Source of the DNA: Candidatus Moraniibacteriota bacterium
Lineage (GTDB): Bacteria; Patescibacteriota; Minisyncoccia; Moranbacterales; UBA2206
Assembly (NCBI GenBank): GCA_003482885.1
Contig: DMXN01000007.1
Location: forward strand, 1 to 18,441
Direction: 5' to 3'
DNA: 18,441 nt
The notes beneath the pieces are model-generated. The model searched no databases, was not told the origin of the DNA, and saw only the letters and a program-made list of their open reading frames with translations. The position numbers and the translations under genes were made by a program. Below are positions 1 through 6,399 of this stretch, piece after piece; within the stretch, counting starts at the first letter, position 1; each line of letters starts with the position of its first letter.

Positions 1-14
1 AATCCCTCCCTCTC

Positions 15-54
15 CGCCAATTTCTTACGATTTCACAAAAAGTGAAAATTGGCG
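15..54. repeat. Imperfect inverted repeat at left edge of the XRE remnant
   Basis: CGCCAATTTC at 15-24 pairs with GAAAATTGGCG at 44-54 (one extra A), and inside it ATTTCAC (30-36) pairs with GTGAAAT-like sequence at 42-49. It lies where the first helix of the adjacent HTH gene should be and coincides with an in-frame TGA (43-45). It could be the end of a second small element or a scar; bases 1-14 show nothing recognisable. Confidence 0.4.
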
Positions 55-126
55 AGATTGGCCGATATCGCCAACAATACAATTATCAAAATTGAAGCTG
101 GTAAAAACCAGAATCCAACACTTAAT

Positions 127-146
127 AACGCGAATACCGTTAGGCT
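127..146 (+). repeat. Left terminal inverted repeat of the MITE
   Basis: 20-bp perfect match to the reverse complement of 312-331. It extends to 21 bp if the flanking T/A is counted. Confidence 0.9.
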
Positions 147-236
147 GGATATGCTTTATATAAGCCAAAATCTGATACATTAATTAATTGTTTTAAACCT
201 CGATTTGTTTAATATTGGCTTCATATAGGGGTGTTT

Positions 237-264
237 TTGAAAAATAAACTAGTTTTTACATAAT
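237..264 (+). promoter_or_regulatory. Candidate outward promoter inside the MITE
   Basis: TTGAAA (237-242), a 16-bp spacer, then CATAAT (259-264): five of six consensus matches in each hexamer. It points out of the right end of the element toward the phosphotransferase gene starting at 396, with a predicted start near 270. In such AT-rich sequence a chance match is possible. Confidence 0.4.
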
Positions 265-311
265 TTTAGATGAAACAGAGATGCTAATTACGCCTGTATT
301 AAGCCAAAGTT

Positions 312-331
312 AGCCTAACGGTATTCGCGTT
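312..331 (-). repeat. Right terminal inverted repeat of the MITE
   Basis: Exact reverse complement of 127-146, followed directly by AAT, which resumes the interrupted HTH codons. Confidence 0.9.
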
Positions 332-395
332 AATACACTCAATAAAATTGCAAAAGCTCTTGGAATAAGCGTTGATGATTTAATTGGATAAAAAT

Positions 396-3300
396 ATGGA
401 ACTAATCAGAGATTTTAAAAATTTGAGCAAAAATGATGTTGCTTTGGCTGGTGGCAAGGGCGCTTCTCTTGGTGAAATGACGCGGGCAAAAATTCCTGTA
501 CCGGGCGGTTTTGTAATACTTTCAAGCGCGTTTGAAAAATTTTTAGAAGAAACTGATTTGAATGTCGAAATTGATTCAATTCTGCACACAGTTAATCCAA
601 AAGAGATTCACACAATTGAAAATGCGTCTGAAAAAATAAAATCTTTGATTGTTAGTAAAGATATCCCTCAAGATATTAAAAACGAGATCCAAAAATTTTT
701 CAAAAGACTTAATGCAAAATTTATTGCTGTCCGATCAAGTGCAACAGCAGAAGACAGCTCATCGGCGGCTTGGGCAGGACAACTCGAAAGTTATCTAAAC
801 ACAACAGAAGAAAATTTGTTTGGCAATGTAAAAAATTGTTGGGCTTCGCTATTCACTCCTCGCGCTATTTTCTATCGCTTTGAAAAAGATTTACATAAAC
901 AAAAAATATCTGTTGCTGTTGTTGTGCAAAAAATGGTTGAAAGTGAAAAATCTGGCGTTGCCTTTTCCGTTCATCCTGTCACTCAAGATAATAATCAAAT
1001 TATTATTGAGGCTGGATTTGGTCTCGGCGAAGCCCTTGTTTCGGGACAAATAACACCAGATAGTTATGTCATCGAAAAACAACCTCAAAGAATTATTGAT
1101 AAAAATGTTCAACTACAAACAAGGGGGCTTTATCGAGCTAAGAATGGTGGCAGTGAATGGTGCAATATTTCAGCAAAACAAGGACAAATACCAGTTTTGA
1201 AGGACAAAGAAATTTTAAAACTTTCAGAAATTATTTTGCAAATTGAAAATCATTATAATTTTCCTTGTGATATTGAGTGGGCTTTTAAAAGAGGATCTTT
1301 TTATATTACACAAAGCAGACCAATTACCACATTAAGCAATAAAATAAAGTCAGTTTCTTTGGTGGATAAATTTATTAAAGACAAAATCGGTTCAGAAATT
1401 ACCAAACATGAAGGAAGTTTTTCATTGCTTGCTTGGGGAACGGCGGCGTCTTTGCAATCATCCGATATTTTTAATAAATATTATTTCAAAGATTTCGGGT
1501 CATTATTATTGCTTATTGAAGGCGAAAGAGGAATTGGTTTTTTTGATTTTGAGAACTATAAAAAATCAACGGAGGTTACTTTAGAAAAATTTTTATCAAT
1601 AAAACATTTTCAAGAATTTGAAGATTATAATTTATTAACAAATAAAATAGATAATTATTATAACAAATATAGCCCAGAAGATTTAAAAAAAATAACTGAC
1701 AACGAGTTAGAGGAATTAATAGTTAAGGCCTTTCAGATTTTAAGGGATTGGCAAGTTATCACTCTTTTTTGCGAAGCTTTGGATAAGGAAATTATAGAAA
1801 AATATTTTAAAAAATATAACACTGAAAAAATTGATTTTAAAATTTTTTTTAAAAAGGCTTCTCTACAAGACTTCGATTCGTTTATTGTTAATAGAGATAA
1901 ATGTTTATTGGATTTTGATAAAACAAATTTATATCAAATCCAATGGGTTCTTGCGAGCTATCTATCAACTCCTAAACTTTTTGAATCTGAACAGATAATA
2001 AAAAATACAATCAAGGACTTGGGAGGGGAAAATAAAATTAAAGAGGAACAAAGAAATATAAAAAATGAAATTGCCAAAAATAAAATTAAATCTGACAAAT
2101 TCAGGAAAACAATACAAGGAAAATTGAAAAAACTTTTTGATTTTGTAAAATTGTCAATTACATTGAGGGATATTAGAAAGGAGCATGCTTTTAAAGGTAT
2201 AACACTTTTATCAAATGAAGTCAGAGAAATGTTTTTTAGACTGGGGCTTAATGAAAAAGATATTTTATATGTTCGCGGAGAAGACTTCGAAAATAAGGAG
2301 TATAAAGATGAAAAATATATTAAAACAATAGAAAGAAGGAAAAAGGGAGTTGTTGTTTATTACAGTAAAGGACACATCGCCGAAGAATATGTAAATTTTG
2401 ATAAAACAAAAACGGAAATTTTTAATTTTTCGGATACCAAATCAGATTCTAATGAGATAAGAGGAACTATCGCTTGCGGCGGAAAGACGAAAGGAAGAGT
2501 AAAAATAGTTCTTAGTTCAAAAGATTTTGGTAAATTTAAAGAAGGTGATGTTTTAGTTACTTCCATGACTCGTCCTGAATTTGTTCCTCTCATGAAAAAG
2601 GCGTCTGCCGTAATAACTGATGAGGGTGGAGTTACCTGCCATGCGGCTATTATGTCGCGCGAACTAGGTCTGCCATGTATAATTGGCACAAAAAATGCCA
2701 CAAGAAAATTGAAGGATGACGATATTGTTGACATTGATGCAGACAAAGGAGTTGCTAAATTGATTAGGAACGAAGAATATAAACCGCAATTTAAAATGGT
2801 TTTTGACAGAGATCGCATATATCTTTATCCATGGTATCTCGCAGAGCAATGTCTCACTGTTGATATTGAAAAAATTTTTGGGAAAAAGATTGACAAAACA
2901 TTGTTGGAGTTTAGGAATGGTCACCTGTATTCATACATAAATATTTCTCAATTCAATGAAATAGGTGAATTTTTATTTAATGAAGTCAGAAAAGACAGAA
3001 AATTTTACAAGATTGTTGAGAAAAATATTTTGAGTACCGGAAAAGATCTCATGTCTTTTTGTGATAAAATTAGTCGGTTAAATTACAGTGAATTATCTAA
3101 TAGAAAATTATCGGAAATTTACAATAGTTATTCAAAAAAGTTGAAAATAATGAGGGCGTGGGGTTGGGTTCCGCCACTAATTGATGGGATAGAAATTTCT
3201 TTTCTATCGAATTATTTGCAAAAAAGATTAAGACAATTCATGCAATCAATAAGAAAAGAAGACCGAACTGCCGAATATTATTCAATTCTCAGTTCAAGTG

Positions 3301-4319
3301 AGAAAATGAGCGAAATTCAAATTGAAGAAATCGTAAGATTGAAGCTAATACAAAAAATAAATACGATAGATCCTAATTTGATAAAATTATTAAAAACAGG
3401 CGATAAAAAAGTTCAAGCGAGAATTGAAGACAACCAAAAAGTTTTTAATGCAATAAAAAAACATGCTAAAAAATTTGATTGGCTGACTTATAATTATGTT
3501 GGACCAACAATGAATGAAATTGATACGCTTCGGCTCATTGAAGATTCATTGAAACAGAAAAACAGCATTGAAAAACAAATCTCGGATATTAAAAATCACT
3601 ATATCAAGTTAGGGCATAAAAAAAGAGAAATTCTTAAAAAGATCAAACCGACAGGTGAATTGAAATATCTTTTTAAGGTGTCAGCCTTTTTTATGTATTT
3701 GAAAGATTTGAGAAAAGGTATTTACCAAAAATCTTATGTTGCAATGGATTCTGTTCTTGCGGAAATAGCAAAAAGGGTAAATTTAACACTTAAAGAAGTA
3801 AAATATTTAACGGAAGAAGAAGTTAACAATGCTCTGAACAAAGGAAAAAATTTTTCTAAAATTACTAAAAAGAGAACGAAATATTGTGTCAGTGTTACAA
3901 AAAACGGAAAAACGGAAGTTTATACCGGTAATAAGGCAAAAGAAATAATTGATAAAGAAACTACTACCGAATTAATTGATGAGACCACCCGTGAATTTAA
4001 AGGCTTGATTGCTTATTCTGGAAAAGTTCGAGGAATAGCAAAAATCGTTTCTGTTGTAAAAGACATACCAAAAATTAAAAATGGTGAGATCTTAATTTCT
4101 CCATCTACCAATCCTGATCTTATTTTGGCCATGAAAAAAGCATCAGCTTTTGTTACGGACATGGGCGGTATTACAAGTCATGCGGCTATAGTCAGTAGAG
4201 AAATGAAGAAGCCCTGCATTGTAGGAACAAAAATTGCAACTAAAATTATTAGTGACGGGGATTTAATCGAAGTTGATGCTAATAATGGCATAATTAAAAT
4301 CTTAGAAAAGAAAAAATGA
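396..4319 (+). CDS. PEP-synthase/rifampin-phosphotransferase-like enzyme with two phosphohistidine domains
   Basis: A 1307-aa protein of the PEP-utilising phosphotransferase class. Residues 1 to about 312 are a PPDK/PpsA-type ATP-grasp domain: GGKGASLGEM at 19-28, RSSATAED at 113-120 and the closing QSRPIT at 306-311. A helical, lysine-rich segment follows, then a swivelling phosphohistidine domain at about 690-790 with catalytic His749 in GGVTCHAAIMSRELG. A second helical segment is followed by a second swivel domain, about 1199-1307, with His1262 in GGITSHAAIVSRE. About half the positions of the two swivels are identical by eye. There is no C-terminal PEP/pyruvate TIM barrel, so it is not a standard PEP synthase; the layout recalls rifampin phosphotransferase, in which the middle domain binds the acceptor. 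The acceptor here is unknown. ATG 396 is preferred over in-frame TTG 384, which overlaps the HTH stop codon. The stop overlaps the next start (ATGA), implying translational coupling. Confidence 0.85.
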   Translation: MELIRDFKNLSKNDVALAGGKGASLGEMTRAKIPVPGGFVILSSAFEKFLEETDLNVEIDSILHTVNPKEIHTIENASEKIKSLIVSKDIPQDIKNEIQKFFKRLNAKFIAVRSSATAEDSSSAAWAGQLESYLNTTEENLFGNVKNCWASLFTPRAIFYRFEKDLHKQKISVAVVVQKMVESEKSGVAFSVHPVTQDNNQIIIEAGFGLGEALVSGQITPDSYVIEKQPQRIIDKNVQLQTRGLYRAKNGGSEWCNISAKQGQIPVLKDKEILKLSEIILQIENHYNFPCDIEWAFKRGSFYITQSRPITTLSNKIKSVSLVDKFIKDKIGSEITKHEGSFSLLAWGTAASLQSSDIFNKYYFKDFGSLLLLIEGERGIGFFDFENYKKSTEVTLEKFLSIKHFQEFEDYNLLTNKIDNYYNKYSPEDLKKITDNELEELIVKAFQILRDWQVITLFCEALDKEIIEKYFKKYNTEKIDFKIFFKKASLQDFDSFIVNRDKCLLDFDKTNLYQIQWVLASYLSTPKLFESEQIIKNTIKDLGGENKIKEEQRNIKNEIAKNKIKSDKFRKTIQGKLKKLFDFVKLSITLRDIRKEHAFKGITLLSNEVREMFFRLGLNEKDILYVRGEDFENKEYKDEKYIKTIERRKKGVVVYYSKGHIAEEYVNFDKTKTEIFNFSDTKSDSNEIRGTIACGGKTKGRVKIVLSSKDFGKFKEGDVLVTSMTRPEFVPLMKKASAVITDEGGVTCHAAIMSRELGLPCIIGTKNATRKLKDDDIVDIDADKGVAKLIRNEEYKPQFKMVFDRDRIYLYPWYLAEQCLTVDIEKIFGKKIDKTLLEFRNGHLYSYINISQFNEIGEFLFNEVRKDRKFYKIVEKNILSTGKDLMSFCDKISRLNYSELSNRKLSEIYNSYSKKLKIMRAWGWVPPLIDGIEISFLSNYLQKRLRQFMQSIRKEDRTAEYYSILSSSEKMSEIQIEEIVRLKLIQKINTIDPNLIKLLKTGDKKVQARIEDNQKVFNAIKKHAKKFDWLTYNYVGPTMNEIDTLRLIEDSLKQKNSIEKQISDIKNHYIKLGHKKREILKKIKPTGELKYLFKVSAFFMYLKDLRKGIYQKSYVAMDSVLAEIAKRVNLTLKEVKYLTEEEVNNALNKGKNFSKITKKRTKYCVSVTKNGKTEVYTGNKAKEIIDKETTTELIDETTREFKGLIAYSGKVRGIAKIVSVVKDIPKIKNGEILISPSTNPDLILAMKKASAFVTDMGGITSHAAIVSREMKKPCIVGTKIATKIISDGDLIEVDANNGIIKILEKKK

Positions 4320-4918
4320 AAAAACCTAATATACCAGATAAATATCAAGTTATTTGGGAAAAAGCTGTGCCATTCTTGAAAAAGTGTCGCAGCAGTGATT
4401 TGCTACATTCCCAAAAAAATGCTGAAGAAGTATTTAGATTGTGCAAAGGTGAAAAATGGGATATAGATGTTTTAATTCCTGTTGCTATTTTTCATGATAT
4501 AGGACACTCTGCCATATTACCAGAACATTTTAGTTTGATTTCTGGTCCGAATAAAGAAGAAAATTCAAAATTAGTTCACATGCTTACCGGTGCGAAAATT
4601 GCCAAGGATATTTTGAAAAGCATTAAATATTCTAATAACAAAATCAAAAACATTGTTGAGATAATTAGCATACACGACAAAAAAGATCAGTCATTATTCG
4701 ATACAATTGAGAAAAGAATTTTTCACGATATTGATAGATTAGATAGATTCAGTGAAAATGGTATTAAAATGGGTAAAAAGGAGTTTGGCTTAAATCCAAA
4801 TCAAGTAATTAAATTATTAGAAAATCAATTGCTTTCTGAAATAATATCAGATAATTTTAGGAAAATTGCCAAAGGTAATTTGTTAAAGTTAAAAACGAAA
4901 TATAAAATCAAAATTTGA
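4316..4918 (+). CDS. HD-domain phosphohydrolase
   Basis: A 200-aa cytoplasmic protein with the metal-binding HD signature: His31 (LLHSQKN), His60-Asp61 in VAIFHDIGH, further histidines at 88 and 120 (ISIHD), and acidic residues in FHDIDRLDRF (137-144). The HD superfamily hydrolyses phosphoester bonds, often in nucleotides; the substrate here cannot be read from the sequence. It begins inside the last codons of the double-swivel phosphotransferase (ATGA overlap) and ends one nucleotide before the next ATG, so it is very likely co-translated and works on a related substrate. No membrane segment or signal peptide is visible. Confidence 0.8.
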   Translation: MKKPNIPDKYQVIWEKAVPFLKKCRSSDLLHSQKNAEEVFRLCKGEKWDIDVLIPVAIFHDIGHSAILPEHFSLISGPNKEENSKLVHMLTGAKIAKDILKSIKYSNNKIKNIVEIISIHDKKDQSLFDTIEKRIFHDIDRLDRFSENGIKMGKKEFGLNPNQVIKLLENQLLSEIISDNFRKIAKGNLLKLKTKYKIKI

Positions 4919-4919
4919 T

Positions 4920-5747
4920 ATGAATGAAAATTTTTTTCTAACAAGGCACTCAATGAAGCCAAAAGGCGAAGATTTGGAATCATCCGAATTTGTTGGTATT
5001 TCTGAAAAAGGAGTTGAACTTGCAAAAGAAAGGGCACAAGAAATTCTTAAAGATTTGGAACAGTTGGAAAATGGAACGGTTATGTTAATAGGTGGCGTAT
5101 CAGAAATGCCAAGAACAAAATCTACGGCAATGGTTTATGGTAAAGAAATAAAAAATTTAATCAAAGAACAGAGCAGAGATAATGTTATTGTTTTGTTGCC
5201 GGAAGATATAAATGAAATTAAAGGATTTACAAATAAAGTTGATTTTATTGCTGAGCAAATTAAGGCAAATCCAGGCAAGAAAATGATTTTGGATTTTCCA
5301 TTATTCATGAAAGAATTTTCTTTTAAAGGCGGATGGCTTGATGATAAAGGCAACTTAACAGATTACGCAAAGGAATTGTTGAGGCGAAATGAAAATGATG
5401 AAGAAAAGGCGATGAAAGATTGGTTTGATAACCAAGGTAGAATCGAAGATTTGGTTGGACCAAGTCCAAAAGAAGTTGCAGAGCAACAATTGTCTGGCGT
5501 AGAAAGATTGAGGAAGTTTGCTAAAAAATATATTTCTGGTAGGCCATTGGTTATTGGTTCGGTCGGACATAGTTGGAATTTGGACGCGGTTGCTGTTTAT
5601 TTAGCAAACAACGGAGAAATAAACAAAGAATCGTTTGAGAGAATGAAAGCTAAAATGATTGGAGAAACAGAAATGATCAAACTATCGTGGCGAGACGGAA
5701 AACAAGTTTTGGAATATGGAGATGTTGTAATTCCTTTAGAAAAATAG
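4920..5747 (+). CDS. Histidine phosphatase (phosphoglycerate-mutase-like) family protein
   Basis: A 275-aa protein. The N-terminus FFLTRHSMK carries the Arg9-His10 pair of the histidine phosphatase superfamily (RHG motif, with Ser instead of Gly), followed by the usual 'ISEKGVELA' stretch. Arg65 in EMPRTKSTA matches the conserved arginine after strand 2, and His217 in SVGHSWNLDA matches the second catalytic His. The family transfers phosphate through a phospho-His intermediate. The central part (about 85-190) is longer and charged, like a substrate-specific insertion. It is the third gene of a tight operon with the phosphotransferase and the HD hydrolase. Assignment to the superfamily is fairly confident; the substrate is unknown. 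ATG 4920 gives the only start that retains the RH motif near the N-terminus. Confidence 0.7.
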   Translation: MNENFFLTRHSMKPKGEDLESSEFVGISEKGVELAKERAQEILKDLEQLENGTVMLIGGVSEMPRTKSTAMVYGKEIKNLIKEQSRDNVIVLLPEDINEIKGFTNKVDFIAEQIKANPGKKMILDFPLFMKEFSFKGGWLDDKGNLTDYAKELLRRNENDEEKAMKDWFDNQGRIEDLVGPSPKEVAEQQLSGVERLRKFAKKYISGRPLVIGSVGHSWNLDAVAVYLANNGEINKESFERMKAKMIGETEMIKLSWRDGKQVLEYGDVVIPLEK

Positions 5748-5749
5748 GG

Positions 5750-5770
5750 TGGCGCGCCAATGAAATTGGC
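5750..5770. repeat. Palindrome and hairpin right after the operon stop
   Basis: TGGCGCGCCA (5750-5759) is a perfect 10-bp palindrome. Overlapping it, GCCAAT (5756-5761) pairs with ATTGGC (5765-5770) across a GAA loop. There is no T-run, so it is at best a weak terminator. Confidence 0.5.
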
Positions 5771-5807
5771 ACAGCCTCAAATTCCGCCGAAAAAAAAGAA
5801 TCGTCCC

Positions 5808-5861
5808 CGCGAGGGCGTGGCGGAAGGGGGGGGTTGGGGGGAATTTCGCCACGCCCGAGCG
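5808..5861. repeat. Long hairpin with tandem GA mismatch and G-tract loop
   Basis: CGC-GA-GGGCGTGGCG-GAA (5808-5825) pairs with TTT-CGCCACGCCC-GA-GCG (5844-5861): a 13-bp stem with one G-T pair, a symmetric GA/GA internal loop, then 3 bp. The loop holds G8-TT-G6 (5826-5841) on the plus strand, an unusual pair of long G-tracts in a low-GC genome. Confidence 0.75.
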
Positions 5862-5870
5862 AATACAAAA

Positions 5871-5894
5871 AGCGGACAGCCCCACTGTCCCGCT
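5871..5894. repeat. Short hairpin
   Basis: AGCGGACAG (5871-5879) pairs with CTGTCCCGCT (5885-5894) with one bulged base and a CCCCA-type loop. It follows the G-tract hairpin by 9 bases and may be part of the same structure. Confidence 0.55.
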
Positions 5895-5916
5895 CGTTGG
5901 GAGTAGAACCCCGCAC

Positions 5917-6019
5917 AAAAATTTTCTTTTCCTTTTTCAAAAAAAATTTTGGCGCGCGACATCAAAAAAATGTGAAGAAAATTTTTCTGTTTTGGGCGCA
6001 AACTTCTTCAAAGTTTGCG
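5917..6019. repeat. Inverted repeat followed by a 9-bp hairpin
   Basis: AAAAATTTTCTT (5917-5928) is inverted as AAGAAAATTTTT (5975-5986). Just beyond, CGCAAACTT (5997-6005) pairs with AAGTTTGCG (6011-6019) around a 5-nt loop. Neither is followed by a clear T-run. Confidence 0.5.
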
Positions 6020-6052
6020 GGCGGAAGCGGGCGGGGCGCTAAAAGTCGGAAT

Positions 6053-6101
6053 CGGGATTTTCCGCAAAAAAAGTTCTAATTTCGTCCAAAAGGCACCGCA
6101 A
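6053..6101 (+). repeat. Direct repeat copy A (49 bp)
   Basis: Aligns without gaps to 6184-6232, matching at 37 of 49 positions by eye. Both begin CGGGATTTTC and end ACCGCAA. The divergence suggests an old duplication. Confidence 0.6.
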
Positions 6102-6124
6102 TTTTTCAAAATTAAAGTTTTTGA

Positions 6125-6166
6125 GGCGGGGCAACTCCATTCCCCTAGAAAATAGTTTGCCCCGCC
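6125..6166. repeat. GC-rich hairpin between the direct repeats
   Basis: GGCGGGGCAA (6125-6134) plus CT pairs with AGTTTGCCCCGCC (6154-6166): 10 perfect pairs, one bulge, two more pairs, and a loop of about 17 nt. Its high GC content stands out from the flanking A/T runs. Confidence 0.7.
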
Positions 6167-6183
6167 GAGTCCAAATTAGTTTT

Positions 6184-6232
6184 CGGGATTTTCAGCAAAA
6201 AACATTCGAACTTTGTCTAGCAAATACCGCAA
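6184..6232 (+). repeat. Direct repeat copy B (49 bp)
   Basis: Partner of 6053-6101, offset by 131 bp. The two copies flank the GC-rich hairpin at 6125-6166. Confidence 0.6.
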
Positions 6233-6247
6233 GAGTGGGTCTTGGTG

Positions 6248-6292
6248 AGTCCGTCCATCGCTAGAATGAGTAAATATCATTCATATTGGACT
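6248..6292. repeat. Nested double stem
   Basis: The outer arms AGTCC (6248-6252) and GGACT (6288-6292) enclose the inner arms GAATGA (6264-6269) and TCATTC (6277-6282). The arms are short, so on its own this is only suggestive of a folded RNA. Confidence 0.35.
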
Positions 6293-6399
6293 TGGATGTC
6301 CCGCGTAGTCATACCCTTAGCATACATTGAAACTTTTTTTCTTCCACCCCCGATTCTATGGTTTCATATTTGCGAATAACCAATGGTTTAAATTCTCCT

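Larger units (their letters stand above)
127..331. mobile_element. 205-bp MITE-like element with perfect 20-bp TIRs
   Basis: AACGCGAATACCGTTAGGCT at 127-146 is the exact reverse complement of 312-331. The element is flanked by AAT on both sides (124-126 and 332-334), consistent with a 3-bp target duplication; because T/A bases flank it, the TSD could also be read as up to TTAAT. The interior is AT-rich and has no ORF able to encode a transposase, so it must have been mobilised in trans. The insertion splits an HTH gene cleanly, giving an empty-site reconstruction. I do not recognise the family. Confidence 0.85.
46..391 (+). pseudogene. XRE-family HTH regulator remnant, split by a MITE
   Basis: Bases 46-126 translate to a typical XRE/Cro-CI helix-turn-helix core (KLARLADIANNTIIKIEAGK, then NQNPTLN). 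Bases 332-391 continue in the correct relative frame with TLNKIAKALGISVDDLIG and a TAA stop. The 205-bp inverted-repeat element at 127-331 separates the halves; removing it plus one AAT copy joins the codons as L-N-T-L-N, the usual family sequence. Read through, the left half would stop at TAA 181-183. An in-frame TGA at 43-45 lies just before the preserved part, so the N-terminus is also lost or displaced. The remnant ends 4 nt before the ATG of the phosphotransferase gene, the usual place for a small autoregulator of the operon. That it repressed this operon is inference; the HTH identity is clear from the recognition-helix pattern. Confidence 0.8.
5748..6399. other. 652-bp gene-free, palindrome-rich intergenic region
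   Basis: Lies between the convergent histidine-phosphatase and vanW genes. Short ORFs cross it in several frames but none has recognisable protein character. Its composition (G/C-rich patches beside A/T runs) differs sharply from the operon on its left. It contains at least six hairpin-forming segments and a decayed direct repeat, listed separately. There is no clear rho-independent terminator with a T-run for either flanking gene. It could be a cluster of small non-autonomous repeats or a structured non-coding RNA. Confidence 0.6.

Noticed and set aside
127..331. The element as a complete insertion sequence
   Set aside because: At 205 bp it has no transposase ORF; only a non-autonomous element is supported.
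384..395. TTG at 384 as the start of the phosphotransferase gene
   Set aside because: It lies inside the last codons of the HTH remnant; ATG 396 follows the HTH stop and begins the family's usual N-terminus (MELIRDF...).
396..4319. Calling the large enzyme ppsA or a rifampin phosphotransferase
   Set aside because: It lacks the PEP/pyruvate barrel needed for PEP synthase and has a duplicated swivel not found in either; the substrate cannot be named.
5677..6079. Short ORFs on both strands across the intergenic region
   Set aside because: They overlap each other in several frames, contain repeat-derived sequence, and show no recognisable motif or upstream signal.
5748..6399. tRNA, tmRNA, RNase P RNA or CRISPR in the palindrome-rich region
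   Set aside because: No cloverleaf or T-arm sequence, no conserved rnpB or ssrA motifs, and the repeats are two diverged copies rather than a regular array.
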